Below are positions 1 to 6,929 of a DNA stretch of 27,583 nucleotides, one piece after another. The translations under genes and the position numbers were made by a program. The stretch covers positions 1 through 27,583 of the forward strand of contig DAIRVS010000043.1 in assembly GCA_036802685.1 (NCBI GenBank). The letters are read 5' to 3'. This DNA comes from HGW-17 sp938004375. GTDB taxonomy: Bacteria; Myxococcota_A; Polyangia; HGW-17. The first letter of the stretch is position 1. Every line of letters begins with the position of its first letter. The notes beneath the pieces are model-generated. The model made no database searches, was not told where the DNA came from, and worked only from the letters and a program-made list of their open reading frames with translations.

Positions 1-387
1 TCGAACTCCCTGAACGACGTGCTCAACATCGTGCTGGGCCGCGAGCCCTACGACGAGGAGAAGGGCGAGGCGCCCACGCGCTCGGGCATCTCGTTCCTGG
101 TGCTGGGCCGCCTGCCCGAGATGCCGCTGGACGAGAAGGATCCCGCCGTGGCCCCGCTGGTCGCGCTCTCGGATGAGGCCTACGCCACGACCCTGTACCA
201 GAAGTTCACCATGAACTGGGGCAAGCTCGGCCAGGAGGAAGGCCCGCCGGCGCGCGAGGTGTTCATGCTGCGCGTGAACCTGTTCGAGCGCCTCGTCCGC
301 AACCGCACCCAGGTCGAGCGCGTGTACTTCGATCTGGAGCTGCAGGACGGCAGCCTGGTGCTGATCCCGCTGCCGGTGGCCGAATAA
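1..387 (+). CDS. Hypothetical protein, 3' part only
   Basis: An open frame enters from the left edge and ends with TAA at 385-387, giving 128 visible residues; the true start lies outside the window. An internal GTG at 19 is in frame but has no clear ribosome binding site, so I treat the gene as truncated by the window. The visible part is soluble-looking, rich in Glu, Arg and Leu, with no membrane segment and no motif I recognise. It alternates hydrophobic and charged residues near its end (LRVNLFERLVRNR, then VYFDLELQDGSLVLIPL), which suggests a beta-rich C-terminus. The next gene starts 14 bases downstream on the same strand, so the two are probably co-transcribed. I cannot assign a function. 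Confidence 0.7.
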   Translation, partial: SNSLNDVLNIVLGREPYDEEKGEAPTRSGISFLVLGRLPEMPLDEKDPAVAPLVALSDEAYATTLYQKFTMNWGKLGQEEGPPAREVFMLRVNLFERLVRNRTQVERVYFDLELQDGSLVLIPLPVAE

Positions 388-401
388 GTCGTTTCCCCAT
401 C

Positions 402-1589
402 ATGACCCCCCGCAAATCCCAGGTGCTCACCGGGCTCGACGTGCTCGAGCGGGACGGGTTCGCCCCGCTCCGGGGGCGGCGCATCGCGTTGCTCGCCCAC
501 GCGGCCTCGGTGAACCGCGGCTGCCGCAACATCCTTGACCTGCTCCTCGAGGCGAAGCTCCACGTCGTGCGCGTGTTCGGCCCCGAGCACGGCTACTGGG
601 CGGTGGCCCAGGACATGGAGCCGGTGGCCGCACATCCGGCGTACACCGGCGTCGAGTTCGTCAGCCTGTACGGCACCACCGAGGAGAGCCTGACGCCGCG
701 GCCGGAGCACTTCGCCGACGTGGATCTGCTGCTGTGCGACCTGATGGACGTGGGCTCGCGCTACTATACGTTCGTCAACAGCGTGGTGTTCGCCGTCGAG
801 GCCGCCGTGCGCGCCGGGGTCGAATCCCTGGTGCTGGACCGCCCCAATCCGCTGGGCGGCACGCACGTCGAGGGTCCGCTGGTGGAGCCGGGGTACGAGA
901 GCTTCGTGGGCCTGGTGCCGGTGCCGGTGCGCCACGGCCTCACGCTGGCCGAGCTCGCCTGTCTCGCGTTCGTCCACCGCGGCGGCAACCCCGTGAACCT
1001 GCCCGGAATCGTCCCCTGCGAGGGCTGGAAGCGCGCGATGTGGTGGGACCAGACGGGCCTGCCGTGGGTGTTGCCGTCGCCCAACATGCCCACCCTGGAC
1101 ACGGCGACCGTCTATCCCGGGGGGTGCCTGCTCGAAGGCACCACGCTCTCCGAGGGCCGCGGCACCACCCGTCCCTTCGAGCTCTTCGGCGCCCCCGGCC
1201 TCGACGGCGCCAAGCTCGCCGCCGCCGTGGGCCCGCAGCCCGGCTGCGTGCTGCGCCCGGCGTACTTCAAGCCCACCTTCCAGAAGCACGCCGGCCAGGT
1301 CTGCGGCGGCGTCCAGCTCCACGTCACCGACCGCGCGCGCTTTCGCTCGTGGCCGCTGATGGTTCACGTCCTTTCGGCCGTCCTCAATCTGTGGCCGGAT
1401 CACTTCGGCTGGCGCACCGACGCCTACGAGTTCGTCCGGGACATCCCCGCCTTCGACCTGCTCGCGGGCTCGGACCGGCTCCGCGCAGGCCTCGAGCACG
1501 GTGTCGACCCCGACACCCTCGTGGCCGAGCTCTCGGTCCCCGCCGACGTCTGGCTGGAGACGAGCGCCCCGTTCCGCCTGTACGAGTAG
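402..1589 (+). CDS. namZ: NamZ-like exo-beta-N-acetylmuramidase (DUF1343)
   Basis: This 395-residue protein matches the DUF1343/NamZ family along its length. Characterised members remove terminal N-acetylmuramic acid from peptidoglycan fragments during cell-wall turnover. Family blocks seen in order are: RIALLAHAASVNRGCRN near residue 27, FGPEHGYWAVAQD near 60, LLCDLMDVGSRYYTFVNS near 110, LDRPNPLGG with EGPLVEPGYESFVG near 150, VPVRHGLTLAELA near 175, PSPNMPTLDTATVYPG near 225, and EGRGTTRPFELFGAPGLDG near 250. The start is the ATG 14 bases after the preceding stop. No strong Shine-Dalgarno is visible, which fits translational coupling. No signal peptide is present, although many family members are secreted, so a cytoplasmic role in recycling imported muropeptides is possible. 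No NagZ-like partner is visible here. The family call is firm; the exact substrate is inferred. Confidence 0.9.
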   Translation: MTPRKSQVLTGLDVLERDGFAPLRGRRIALLAHAASVNRGCRNILDLLLEAKLHVVRVFGPEHGYWAVAQDMEPVAAHPAYTGVEFVSLYGTTEESLTPRPEHFADVDLLLCDLMDVGSRYYTFVNSVVFAVEAAVRAGVESLVLDRPNPLGGTHVEGPLVEPGYESFVGLVPVPVRHGLTLAELACLAFVHRGGNPVNLPGIVPCEGWKRAMWWDQTGLPWVLPSPNMPTLDTATVYPGGCLLEGTTLSEGRGTTRPFELFGAPGLDGAKLAAAVGPQPGCVLRPAYFKPTFQKHAGQVCGGVQLHVTDRARFRSWPLMVHVLSAVLNLWPDHFGWRTDAYEFVRDIPAFDLLAGSDRLRAGLEHGVDPDTLVAELSVPADVWLETSAPFRLYE

Positions 1590-1652
1590 CGCGCGGGTCA
1601 ATGCGCCCAGCCTATCGGATGACCGCCCCCCAGGGCAGTCGAGCCCCGATCG

Positions 1653-1706
1653 CACGGACCACGGACCGCCGCGGGACCACGGACGGCACGGACCGGGACC
1701 ACGGAC
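1653..1706. repeat. CACGGAC clustered repeat (5 copies)
   Basis: Exact CACGGAC units start at 1653, 1660, 1678, 1687 and 1700. The first two are directly adjacent and the others are separated by short GC-rich spacers. The same heptamer is clustered again at 27323-27454 near the other end of the window. No encoded protein explains it. Confidence 0.75.
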
Positions 1707-1797
1707 GCGGTGGTCTCCTTGTCACTCCATGTTCCGGCGGCGGGTACTCCCAGACGACGCCGTGGGTGGTCGCGGGTTCACCCCGGCTACGGCGGGC

Positions 1798-1826
1798 TTG
1801 ATTCGGCCTGCGTCCTGCCATAGATT
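1798..1826 (+). promoter_or_regulatory. Possible promoter for the 1924 gene
   Basis: TTGATT at 1798-1803 and TAGATT at 1821-1826 are separated by 17 bases. Each matches four of six positions of the sigma-70-type consensus. Transcription from here would leave a leader of roughly 90 bases before the ATG at 1924. This is sequence resemblance only. Confidence 0.35.
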
Positions 1827-1923
1827 CAAGCGATCTCCGAAGCCATCCCGTTCGGACCCGGTGGGGATCGCCGTGCCCGTCCGGATTCTTCCCCGCCGGG
1901 GAGAGGCAAGAAAGAACAGCCTG

Positions 1924-2286
1924 ATGGAAACCGACGAAGATGCCGGAAAAACACCGTTGGAAAACAAGAGCATCAGGTTGGCGATCCGGCTGTTCCTGAT
2001 ATTCATCATGACCGCCCTGTCGGTCGTCTTCTTCGGGCTGCTGGTTCCCTTTTTCCTGCTGGCCATGAACATCCTGCCGGGATTGGGTGTGGGCGGGGTC
2101 ATCTACTTTTTCCTGGGAGGGCTGTTCGGGCTCGTCTTCGGCGGGATCTTTTCCATCGGCAGTCTTTGGAAGAGCCCCCGCCTGGTCCCCCGTTCCTATT
2201 TGTTTGCATTGATTTCATTGATTATTTTTTCATGCTTGTATTTTCTTGCCTACTTTTCGATGTATGAAAGATTTTCACACGTGTAG
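1924..2286 (+). CDS. Small integral membrane protein, unknown function
   Basis: This 120-residue protein has a charged, Glu/Lys/Asp-rich N-terminus of about 20 residues, then about three long hydrophobic segments: roughly residues 23-45 (LFLIFIMTALSVVFFGLL and onward), 50-77 (Gly- and Phe-rich) and 92-112 (LFALISLIIFSCLYFLAYF). It is therefore probably an inner-membrane protein with a cytoplasmic N-terminus. I chose the ATG at 1924 because the charged residues begin there and the upstream in-frame sequence is low-complexity; the purine-rich stretch before it is only a weak ribosome binding site. Base composition becomes clearly AT-richer toward its end than in flanking genes. The isochorismatase-like gene follows after 35 bases. 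I do not recognise the family. Confidence 0.7.
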   Translation: METDEDAGKTPLENKSIRLAIRLFLIFIMTALSVVFFGLLVPFFLLAMNILPGLGVGGVIYFFLGGLFGLVFGGIFSIGSLWKSPRLVPRSYLFALISLIIFSCLYFLAYFSMYERFSHV

Positions 2287-2321
2287 AGCGCTTCTTCGGT
2301 AGCTTTCCTGGAGGAATCCCG

Positions 2322-2810
2322 ATGCAGACAATGGCCTTGGTCATCATCGACATTCAAAATGACATTACCAAAAACTACAAGGAAATCATTGGGAATATCA
2401 ACAAGGCCATTGATTGGGCGGTGCGTGACAAAGTACATGTCGTGTATATCAGACATGAAAATCTGTCTCCAGGCACCAGGACTTTCAAGCCGGATACCCC
2501 TGGGGCCGAATTGGTCCCGGACTTGAAAATGGTTTCCCAAAATATATTTACCAAATCCAAAGGCAACGCCTTGACTTGTCCGGAATTTGCAGACTTCATC
2601 AGTAAAAATGGAATTGGTGAATTCTACATCACCGGAGCGGATGCAATCGCCTGTGTCAAATCGACCTGTTACAACATGTGCAAAGAAAATTATCGCGTTC
2701 ACGTCTTGTCGGATTGCATCACAAGTTATGATAAACGAAAAATTGACGAAATGCTGAAATATTATGAGAGCAAAGGTGCGAATATTATCGACTCGAATGA
2801 CCTGACGTAG
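2322..2810 (+). CDS. Isochorismatase-like cysteine hydrolase
   Basis: This 162-residue single-domain protein has the cysteine-hydrolase fold shared by isochorismatases, nicotinamidases and N-carbamoyl amidases. The catalytic triad is visible: Asp10 in VIIDIQND, Lys78 in IFTKSKGNAL, and Cys111 in GADAIACVKST. The remaining blocks (VVYIRHEN near 41, LSDCITSYD near 129) also fit. The length is short for the family but complete. A strong GGAGG at 2310-2314 lies 7 bases before the ATG and fixes the start. The gene is much AT-richer than the surrounding DNA and uses codons such as AAA, AAT and ATT that its neighbours avoid, which suggests recent acquisition. The substrate cannot be read from sequence; a nicotinamidase role is less likely because its metal-binding His cluster is not evident. 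Confidence 0.88.
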   Translation: MQTMALVIIDIQNDITKNYKEIIGNINKAIDWAVRDKVHVVYIRHENLSPGTRTFKPDTPGAELVPDLKMVSQNIFTKSKGNALTCPEFADFISKNGIGEFYITGADAIACVKSTCYNMCKENYRVHVLSDCITSYDKRKIDEMLKYYESKGANIIDSNDLT

Positions 2811-2853
2811 AAAAATCCATCAAAAAAATCCAAAAGCAAAGTATTCAATCCAT

Positions 2854-2873
2854 GAAGCCGGTGGGCTTCTTTT
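2854..2873 (+). terminator. Rho-independent terminator
   Basis: GAAGCC at 2854-2859 and GGCTTC at 2864-2869 form a perfect 6-bp stem with a four-base loop, followed at once by TTTT at 2870-2873. It lies 44 bases after the isochorismatase-like stop codon and would end that short transcription unit. Confidence 0.75.
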
Positions 2874-2891
2874 CACGGGTCGTGGTCGGGC

Positions 2892-2919
2892 TTGACAACG
2901 GACTTCGCGACCTGATAGT
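2892..2919 (+). promoter_or_regulatory. Probable promoter for the 3028 lipoprotein gene
   Basis: A perfect TTGACA at 2892-2897 is followed after 16 bases by GATAGT at 2914-2919 (four of six matches). It sits just after the terminator and about 110 bases before the lipoprotein ATG. The perfect -35 box in a GC-rich background makes this more credible than the other promoter guesses here. Confidence 0.5.
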
Positions 2920-3027
2920 TTATCCCATCGTTTCGAGGCTTGACTGCGTGGTAACGGCTTGTGTTTCAGGACATGTTCGTTCGAGGAGTTCGAACCGAAG
3001 GATTTCACCCAACAAGGAGATGAAAAG

Positions 3028-4335
3028 ATGAAAACGAAGTTGAAGTGGTTGTTCGTGGTGGTGCTCACGGTGGGCGTCGGCCTGGGCCTCGCCGCCTGTA
3101 AGAAAGGCGCCGACAAGAAGGACAAGACCGGCGCCGACATGGGCCCCGACATGGGCGCCATGACCGCCGAGATGGGCGCCATGGACGCCGAGATGGGTGC
3201 CATGACCGCCGACGGCACCGGCATGGCGGCCGACATGGCCGCGCCCGCGCCCGCGGCGGGGCCGCTCTCGGTGGAGGCGTACACGAAGCTCGTCATGGAT
3301 CTGGCGGCCTGCAAGCTCACCGAGAGCGGGGTCGACTGGCAGTGTCCGCAGCGCAAGGCCATGGAGGAGGCCCTCAAGGTCGAGGACGCCCAGAAACTGA
3401 TCTATCCCAAGAAGCTGGAGCTGGGCTTGAAGTGGCTCACCCACGAGAACGCCGTGATCCGCTTCGAGGCGGTGAACCACATCGCCAGCGGCTGGTGGAA
3501 CGGGCTGGACCAGACGGCGGTGGCGCCGCTGCTCAAGGCCGTCGCGACCGAGAAGGAGCTCCCCGTGCTCAAGTCCATGGTCGCCACCCTCGGGACGTCG
3601 GCCCGCAAGTACCCCGAGATCGCCGAGTGGCTGATCAAGAGCGCCTCCACCCACGAGAACGAGGCCGTGCGCGCCCACGCGGCGACCTACCTCGCCAGCG
3701 CCAACAAGGGCATCGCCGGCTTCCTCGATCGGCTCATCGAGATGCTCGAGAAGGACGCCTCCCTCGAGGTCCGGGCGGCCGTCTGCAAGTGCATGTACCA
3801 GCACTGGGACGAGAAGGTGGTCCCCCTGTACGACAAGTACACCAAGGACGCGAAGGAAGAGAAGCTGTACTCCGCCTGTTTCGCCGGTCTCGTGGACATG
3901 TGGAACGCGTACGTGTTCCTCGAGAAGCCGAGCCAGAAGGCCTATCAACTCTCCCTCAAGCGGCTGGGCGACAAGCCCCGCACCGAGGAGCGTCCGCCCT
4001 GGACCGAGATGGACGACTTCGGCCGGATCCCCAAGGAGGAGGTGGACAAGGACACGAAGCGGGTTCCTGCCTGGTACAAGGAGGAGCCGGTGGTCCGCGC
4101 CCTGCTCGATCTGGCCAAGGATCCGAACGCGAACTGGATGGCCCGGACCGGCGCGGCGAAGGCCATCGTGGAGCTCGGGCTGGCGTCGGAGAAGGAAGGC
4201 CGCAAGGGCGTGAAGGAGAAGAACAAGGCGGCGCTCGAAGGGCTGAGCAAGGCCCTGGAGGCCGCCAAGGACAAGGACTCGAACGGCCATCACGTGGTCG
4301 ACACCATTAAGCGTGAGCTCCCCAAGTTGAATTGA
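3028..4335 (+). CDS. Lipoprotein with Met-rich heptads and HEAT-like repeats
   Basis: This 435-residue protein begins with a lipoprotein signal peptide: a Lys-rich N-terminus, a hydrophobic core, and a LAAC lipobox with Cys24 as the lipidated residue. Residues after the Cys are charged (KKGADKKDK). Then come three near-identical Met-rich heptads (residues 42-62: MGAMTAE, MGAMDAE, MGAMTAD) and an Ala-Pro hinge near 71-79. The rest is helical and resembles HEAT/Armadillo repeats, for example NAVIRFEAVNHIA, LPVLKSMVATLG, NEAVRAHAATYLAS and SLEVRAAVCKCMYQHW. Such repeats usually bind proteins. The ATG at 3028 follows AAGGAG at 3014-3019, so the upstream in-frame extension is rejected. Probably a membrane-tethered periplasmic scaffold; the partner is unknown. 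The gene stands alone and ends facing the ATPase operon. Confidence 0.82.
   Translation: MKTKLKWLFVVVLTVGVGLGLAACKKGADKKDKTGADMGPDMGAMTAEMGAMDAEMGAMTADGTGMAADMAAPAPAAGPLSVEAYTKLVMDLAACKLTESGVDWQCPQRKAMEEALKVEDAQKLIYPKKLELGLKWLTHENAVIRFEAVNHIASGWWNGLDQTAVAPLLKAVATEKELPVLKSMVATLGTSARKYPEIAEWLIKSASTHENEAVRAHAATYLASANKGIAGFLDRLIEMLEKDASLEVRAAVCKCMYQHWDEKVVPLYDKYTKDAKEEKLYSACFAGLVDMWNAYVFLEKPSQKAYQLSLKRLGDKPRTEERPPWTEMDDFGRIPKEEVDKDTKRVPAWYKEEPVVRALLDLAKDPNANWMARTGAAKAIVELGLASEKEGRKGVKEKNKAALEGLSKALEAAKDKDSNGHHVVDTIKRELPKLN
3151..3213 (+). repeat. 21-bp tandem repeat encoding Met-rich heptads
   Basis: Three consecutive 21-bp units, each starting ATGGGCGCC or ATGGGTGCC, encode the heptads at residues 42-62 of the lipoprotein. 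Units differ at few positions, mainly ACC versus GAC at codon 5 and GAG versus GAC at codon 7, which indicates duplication of the unit within the gene. Confidence 0.8.
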
Positions 4336-4417
4336 TCGCGGTGATCCCCCCGCAGATCCCCCTCCGATTCCGAGCCGTCAGGTGACGGTGTCAGGCAGGG
4401 CCTTCGTAGAATCTCTT

Positions 4418-4465
4418 CAAGTCCAAGTCCAAGTCCAAGTCGAAATCGAAATCGAAATCGAAATC
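4418..4465. repeat. Hexanucleotide tandem repeat (CAAGTC)4(GAAATC)4
   Basis: Four exact CAAGTC units (4418-4441) are followed without a break by four exact GAAATC units (4442-4465). The array sits between the converging ends of the lipoprotein gene and the ATPase K gene. A related array in reverse orientation lies at 14826-14861. The 224-base intergenic region around it holds no gene and no clear terminator. Confidence 0.9.
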
Positions 4466-4559
4466 GTAACCTGGCTCGGTGAACCGGGGAAAAGCGCGCG
4501 CGAGAGGATGTCAGGTCGAATCCTGGGGATTCTGTTTCCGCGGAGAGGGCTGGGCCGTG

Positions 4560-5072
4560 CTACCGGATCAAGAGCATGGCGAAGGCGAAGGAGAGGATGG
4601 CGTAAAACTCGGGGAAGACGGCCAAAAGCAGCGCGTTGCCCACGCCCATCTTGTCCTGGTTGATGCTCTTGATGCCCGCGGCGCAGACCACGCCCTGGTA
4701 CCAGCCCGAGACCAGGCAGGCGATGCCGGTGATGGTGCCGGCGGCAAAGACCTTGAGGTACATCGCCTCGGGGGCCGTGGCCGTCAGTTTATTCATGCAC
4801 AAAAAGCCCACGGCGAAGGAGTACAGGCCCTGGGTGCCGGGGAGCACGGAGACCACCAGGCCCAGGTTGCGGCGCTCGGGGCGCATGCCGGCGACGGCGG
4901 AGCCCGCGATGGCCAGCCCGATGGCGGAGCCCGAGAGGCCCAGGCCCAGAAGGCCCAGCCCCAGGAAGCCCAGGAACTGGCTCCAACTGAAGTTGGCGAT
5001 GCCGATGGTGGTGCCGAGGTCGGCTGCCTGGGCCAGGACGGTGGAGGACAAGCTGATGATGGAGAGGCTCAT
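4560..5072 (-). CDS. atpK: V/A-type ATPase subunit K (rotor ring, Na+-type)
   Basis: This 170-residue proteolipid has four membrane helices made of two c-type hairpins, the duplicated form used in V-type rotor rings. Residues matching the Na+ site of Enterococcus hirae NtpK are all present: Leu77, Thr80 and Gln81 in VLPGTQGLY, Gln126 in SGWYQG, and the carboxylate Glu155 in FPEFYAIL. Spacings (65 to 110 to 139 in E. hirae as I recall; 81 to 126 to 155 here) are identical. The first hairpin has no ion-binding carboxylate, so one ion per four-helix subunit is expected. The start is the ATG at 5072, preceded by AAGGAG (5083-5088); the longer upstream frame has no support. It is the last gene of the operon, 45 bases after subunit I. 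Confidence 0.95.
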   Translation of the reverse strand: MSLSIISLSSTVLAQAADLGTTIGIANFSWSQFLGFLGLGLLGLGLSGSAIGLAIAGSAVAGMRPERRNLGLVVSVLPGTQGLYSFAVGFLCMNKLTATAPEAMYLKVFAAGTITGIACLVSGWYQGVVCAAGIKSINQDKMGVGNALLLAVFPEFYAILSFAFAMLLIR

Positions 5073-5117
5073 GGTCTGAAAACTCCTTTTCCGGGCCGCT
5101 GTGGGGCGGCCCACGGG

Positions 5118-6929
5118 TTATTGTTTCTGCGCTCCGAACGGCGCGTAGGCCTTGCCGCCGCCGTCGAAGAACTTCCCGTAGTATTCCAGGAAGTTCAGGC
5201 GCGCGCTGTGGACCAGGCTGCCGATGATCGCCATCGCGAAGTTGAACGTGTGCCCGAACACCAAGAGGACGGGCGCGAAGATCCAGCCCAGGCTCGGGCG
5301 CGGGCCGAGCATGCCCATGGCCATCTGGTTGATGACCATGGCGATGATGCCCGAGCTCATGCCCAGGCCGAAGATGCGCGCGTAGCTCATGACGTCGCCG
5401 AACAGGCCAAAGACGTTGTACAGCGCCCACGCGCCGCCGCCCAGGCGCTTGGCCACCGAGGGGCTGGGGTTCGAGAAGAAGAACAGCAGCGCCACCGCGA
5501 CTCCGCCCAGGCTGAAGGTGACGGTGTCGAGCCGGTTCATGCCGATGCCCAGATAGCCGGCCACGAGCAGGATCATCCAGCCGATGGTGCAAAGCATCGT
5601 CTGGAGCTCGCCGCGCTTGAGCGACAGTACCAGCTTGATCAGGAAGCCGACCATCAGTTGCGCCACGCCGAACTTGAGCGCGAGCCCGAAGAACTTTCCG
5701 GGGTCGGCCGCGAAGGGGGCCAGGGGGAAGAGGTCCTTCATGGGCGCCAGTGCCTTCAGGGTGGGCAGCTGGACGCCGAACACCGAGCCAAGGAGCAGGC
5801 CGATCACCAGGGTGGACAGGCCCAGGATCTGGAGCAGCCGGAAAAAGGGCAGGGCCGCCTGGTTGGCCTTGTTCTTCACGGCCAGGAAGGTGGCCAGCAG
5901 GAACAGCATCAGGCCGTAGGCGCCGTCGCCCATGCAGAACCCGAAGAAAACGCCCATGAAGGGGGCGACGAAGATCGTGGGATCGGGCTCCCGGTACGTG
6001 GGCAGGTTGAACATCTTGATGAGAGCCTCGAAGGGGGCGATCATCCAGTGGTTGTGGAACGCGATGGGGACGTCGTCCTCGGGGCCGGGCTCCTCGACGA
6101 GGACGGCGGTGGTGGTGCCGGCGAAGGCCGCCTCGATCTTTTCGATCTGAGCGGTCGGGGCGAAGCCGCCCACCGCGAACACAGGGCCGTCCTCGAGGAG
6201 GCCGCCGCGCACCCGGGCGCGCCCCAGGCGACCCTGGGCATCGGCCAGGTAGCGACGGAACACCGGGAGAAAGCCAGCGAGCTCGACGAGGTTCGCGCGG
6301 GCCTTTTCCAGGTCGACGTTGTGGTGGGTGATCGCCTTCTCGAGCTCGTGCACCGAGCGGGGCGGGAAGCTCACCTTCTCGTAGGGCACGTCCTCGGGGG
6401 GCTGGCCGCGGAAGAAGGCGACGATGCCGCGGTCCTTGGCACCGGGCAGGGGGATCACGCTGTGCCAGAACGCGTCCGCGAGTGGGGCGGTGCCGGTCTT
6501 GGCCAGCTCCTTGGAGGTGGCGTGGTACAGGCGCAGGAAGATCCCGCGCTCCTCGAGGGCGCGCACGTCCTTGAGCTCGAACTGCCCCCAGGGCTGCACC
6601 GTGCGCAGCTCCTTCTCGAGGGCGGCGAGCTCCTGCTCCCACTGGTTCTTCTTCTGGGTCACGTGGTCGTAATGGGTCAGGAGATCGTGGAGCTCCCCGT
6701 CCGCGTGCTGGTGGGGCTTCTCGGCGCAGCCGTCGTACACCTTCTGCAGGGTCTCGACGACGCGGGCGGCGCGGGCGGCCTCGGCGGTGAGCTCGGCGGG
6801 GGGTTCGGCGGCCTGCTCGGCCAGGTCGTGGACGTGCACCACGCCCAGGCGCTCGATCGCGACGACGGTCTCGTCCCGGCGCGGCAGCGGACCGACGAAC
6901 GAGACCTTCTTCATCTTGACGAGACTCAT
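5118..6929 (-). CDS. atpI: V/A-type ATPase subunit I (stator a-type subunit)
   Basis: This 603-residue protein has a long soluble N-terminal half (about residues 1-310, with helical stretches such as the one around ELHDLLTHYDHVTQKKNQWE) and a C-terminal half with about seven or eight membrane helices. That is the layout of V/A-type subunit I, which holds the stator and forms the ion half-channels beside the K ring. The hallmark membrane motif is present as SYARIFGLGM, with Arg518 as the conserved arginine facing the ring carboxylate. FFGFCMGDGAYGLMLFL near residue 335 is also typical. The ATG at 6929 follows GGAGG (6936-6940) and overlaps the subunit D stop in an ATGA, so the longer frame is rejected. 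The length is slightly below that of many homologs, as in spirochaetal forms. Confidence 0.94.
   Translation of the reverse strand: MSLVKMKKVSFVGPLPRRDETVVAIERLGVVHVHDLAEQAAEPPAELTAEAARAARVVETLQKVYDGCAEKPHQHADGELHDLLTHYDHVTQKKNQWEQELAALEKELRTVQPWGQFELKDVRALEERGIFLRLYHATSKELAKTGTAPLADAFWHSVIPLPGAKDRGIVAFFRGQPPEDVPYEKVSFPPRSVHELEKAITHHNVDLEKARANLVELAGFLPVFRRYLADAQGRLGRARVRGGLLEDGPVFAVGGFAPTAQIEKIEAAFAGTTTAVLVEEPGPEDDVPIAFHNHWMIAPFEALIKMFNLPTYREPDPTIFVAPFMGVFFGFCMGDGAYGLMLFLLATFLAVKNKANQAALPFFRLLQILGLSTLVIGLLLGSVFGVQLPTLKALAPMKDLFPLAPFAADPGKFFGLALKFGVAQLMVGFLIKLVLSLKRGELQTMLCTIGWMILLVAGYLGIGMNRLDTVTFSLGGVAVALLFFFSNPSPSVAKRLGGGAWALYNVFGLFGDVMSYARIFGLGMSSGIIAMVINQMAMGMLGPRPSLGWIFAPVLLVFGHTFNFAMAIIGSLVHSARLNFLEYYGKFFDGGGKAYAPFGAQKQ

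Larger units (their letters stand above)
1590..1923. other. Gene-free stretch with CACGGAC repeats and a possible promoter
   Basis: This 334-base stretch holds no convincing gene; the open frames across it are low-complexity and have no recognisable domain. It contains five exact CACGGAC copies in 1653-1706, mixed with GGGACC and CCGCGG-like spacers. The second half (about 1720-1923) lacks the repeat and carries a possible sigma-70-type promoter before the next gene. It marks the switch from very GC-rich DNA on the left to the AT-richer islet on the right. Confidence 0.6.

Noticed and set aside
1501..1923. In-frame upstream extension of the small membrane protein
   Set aside because: It overlaps the namZ-like gene end and the repeat cluster and is Arg/Pro/Ser-rich; the charged N-terminus after ATG 1924 fits a real start better.
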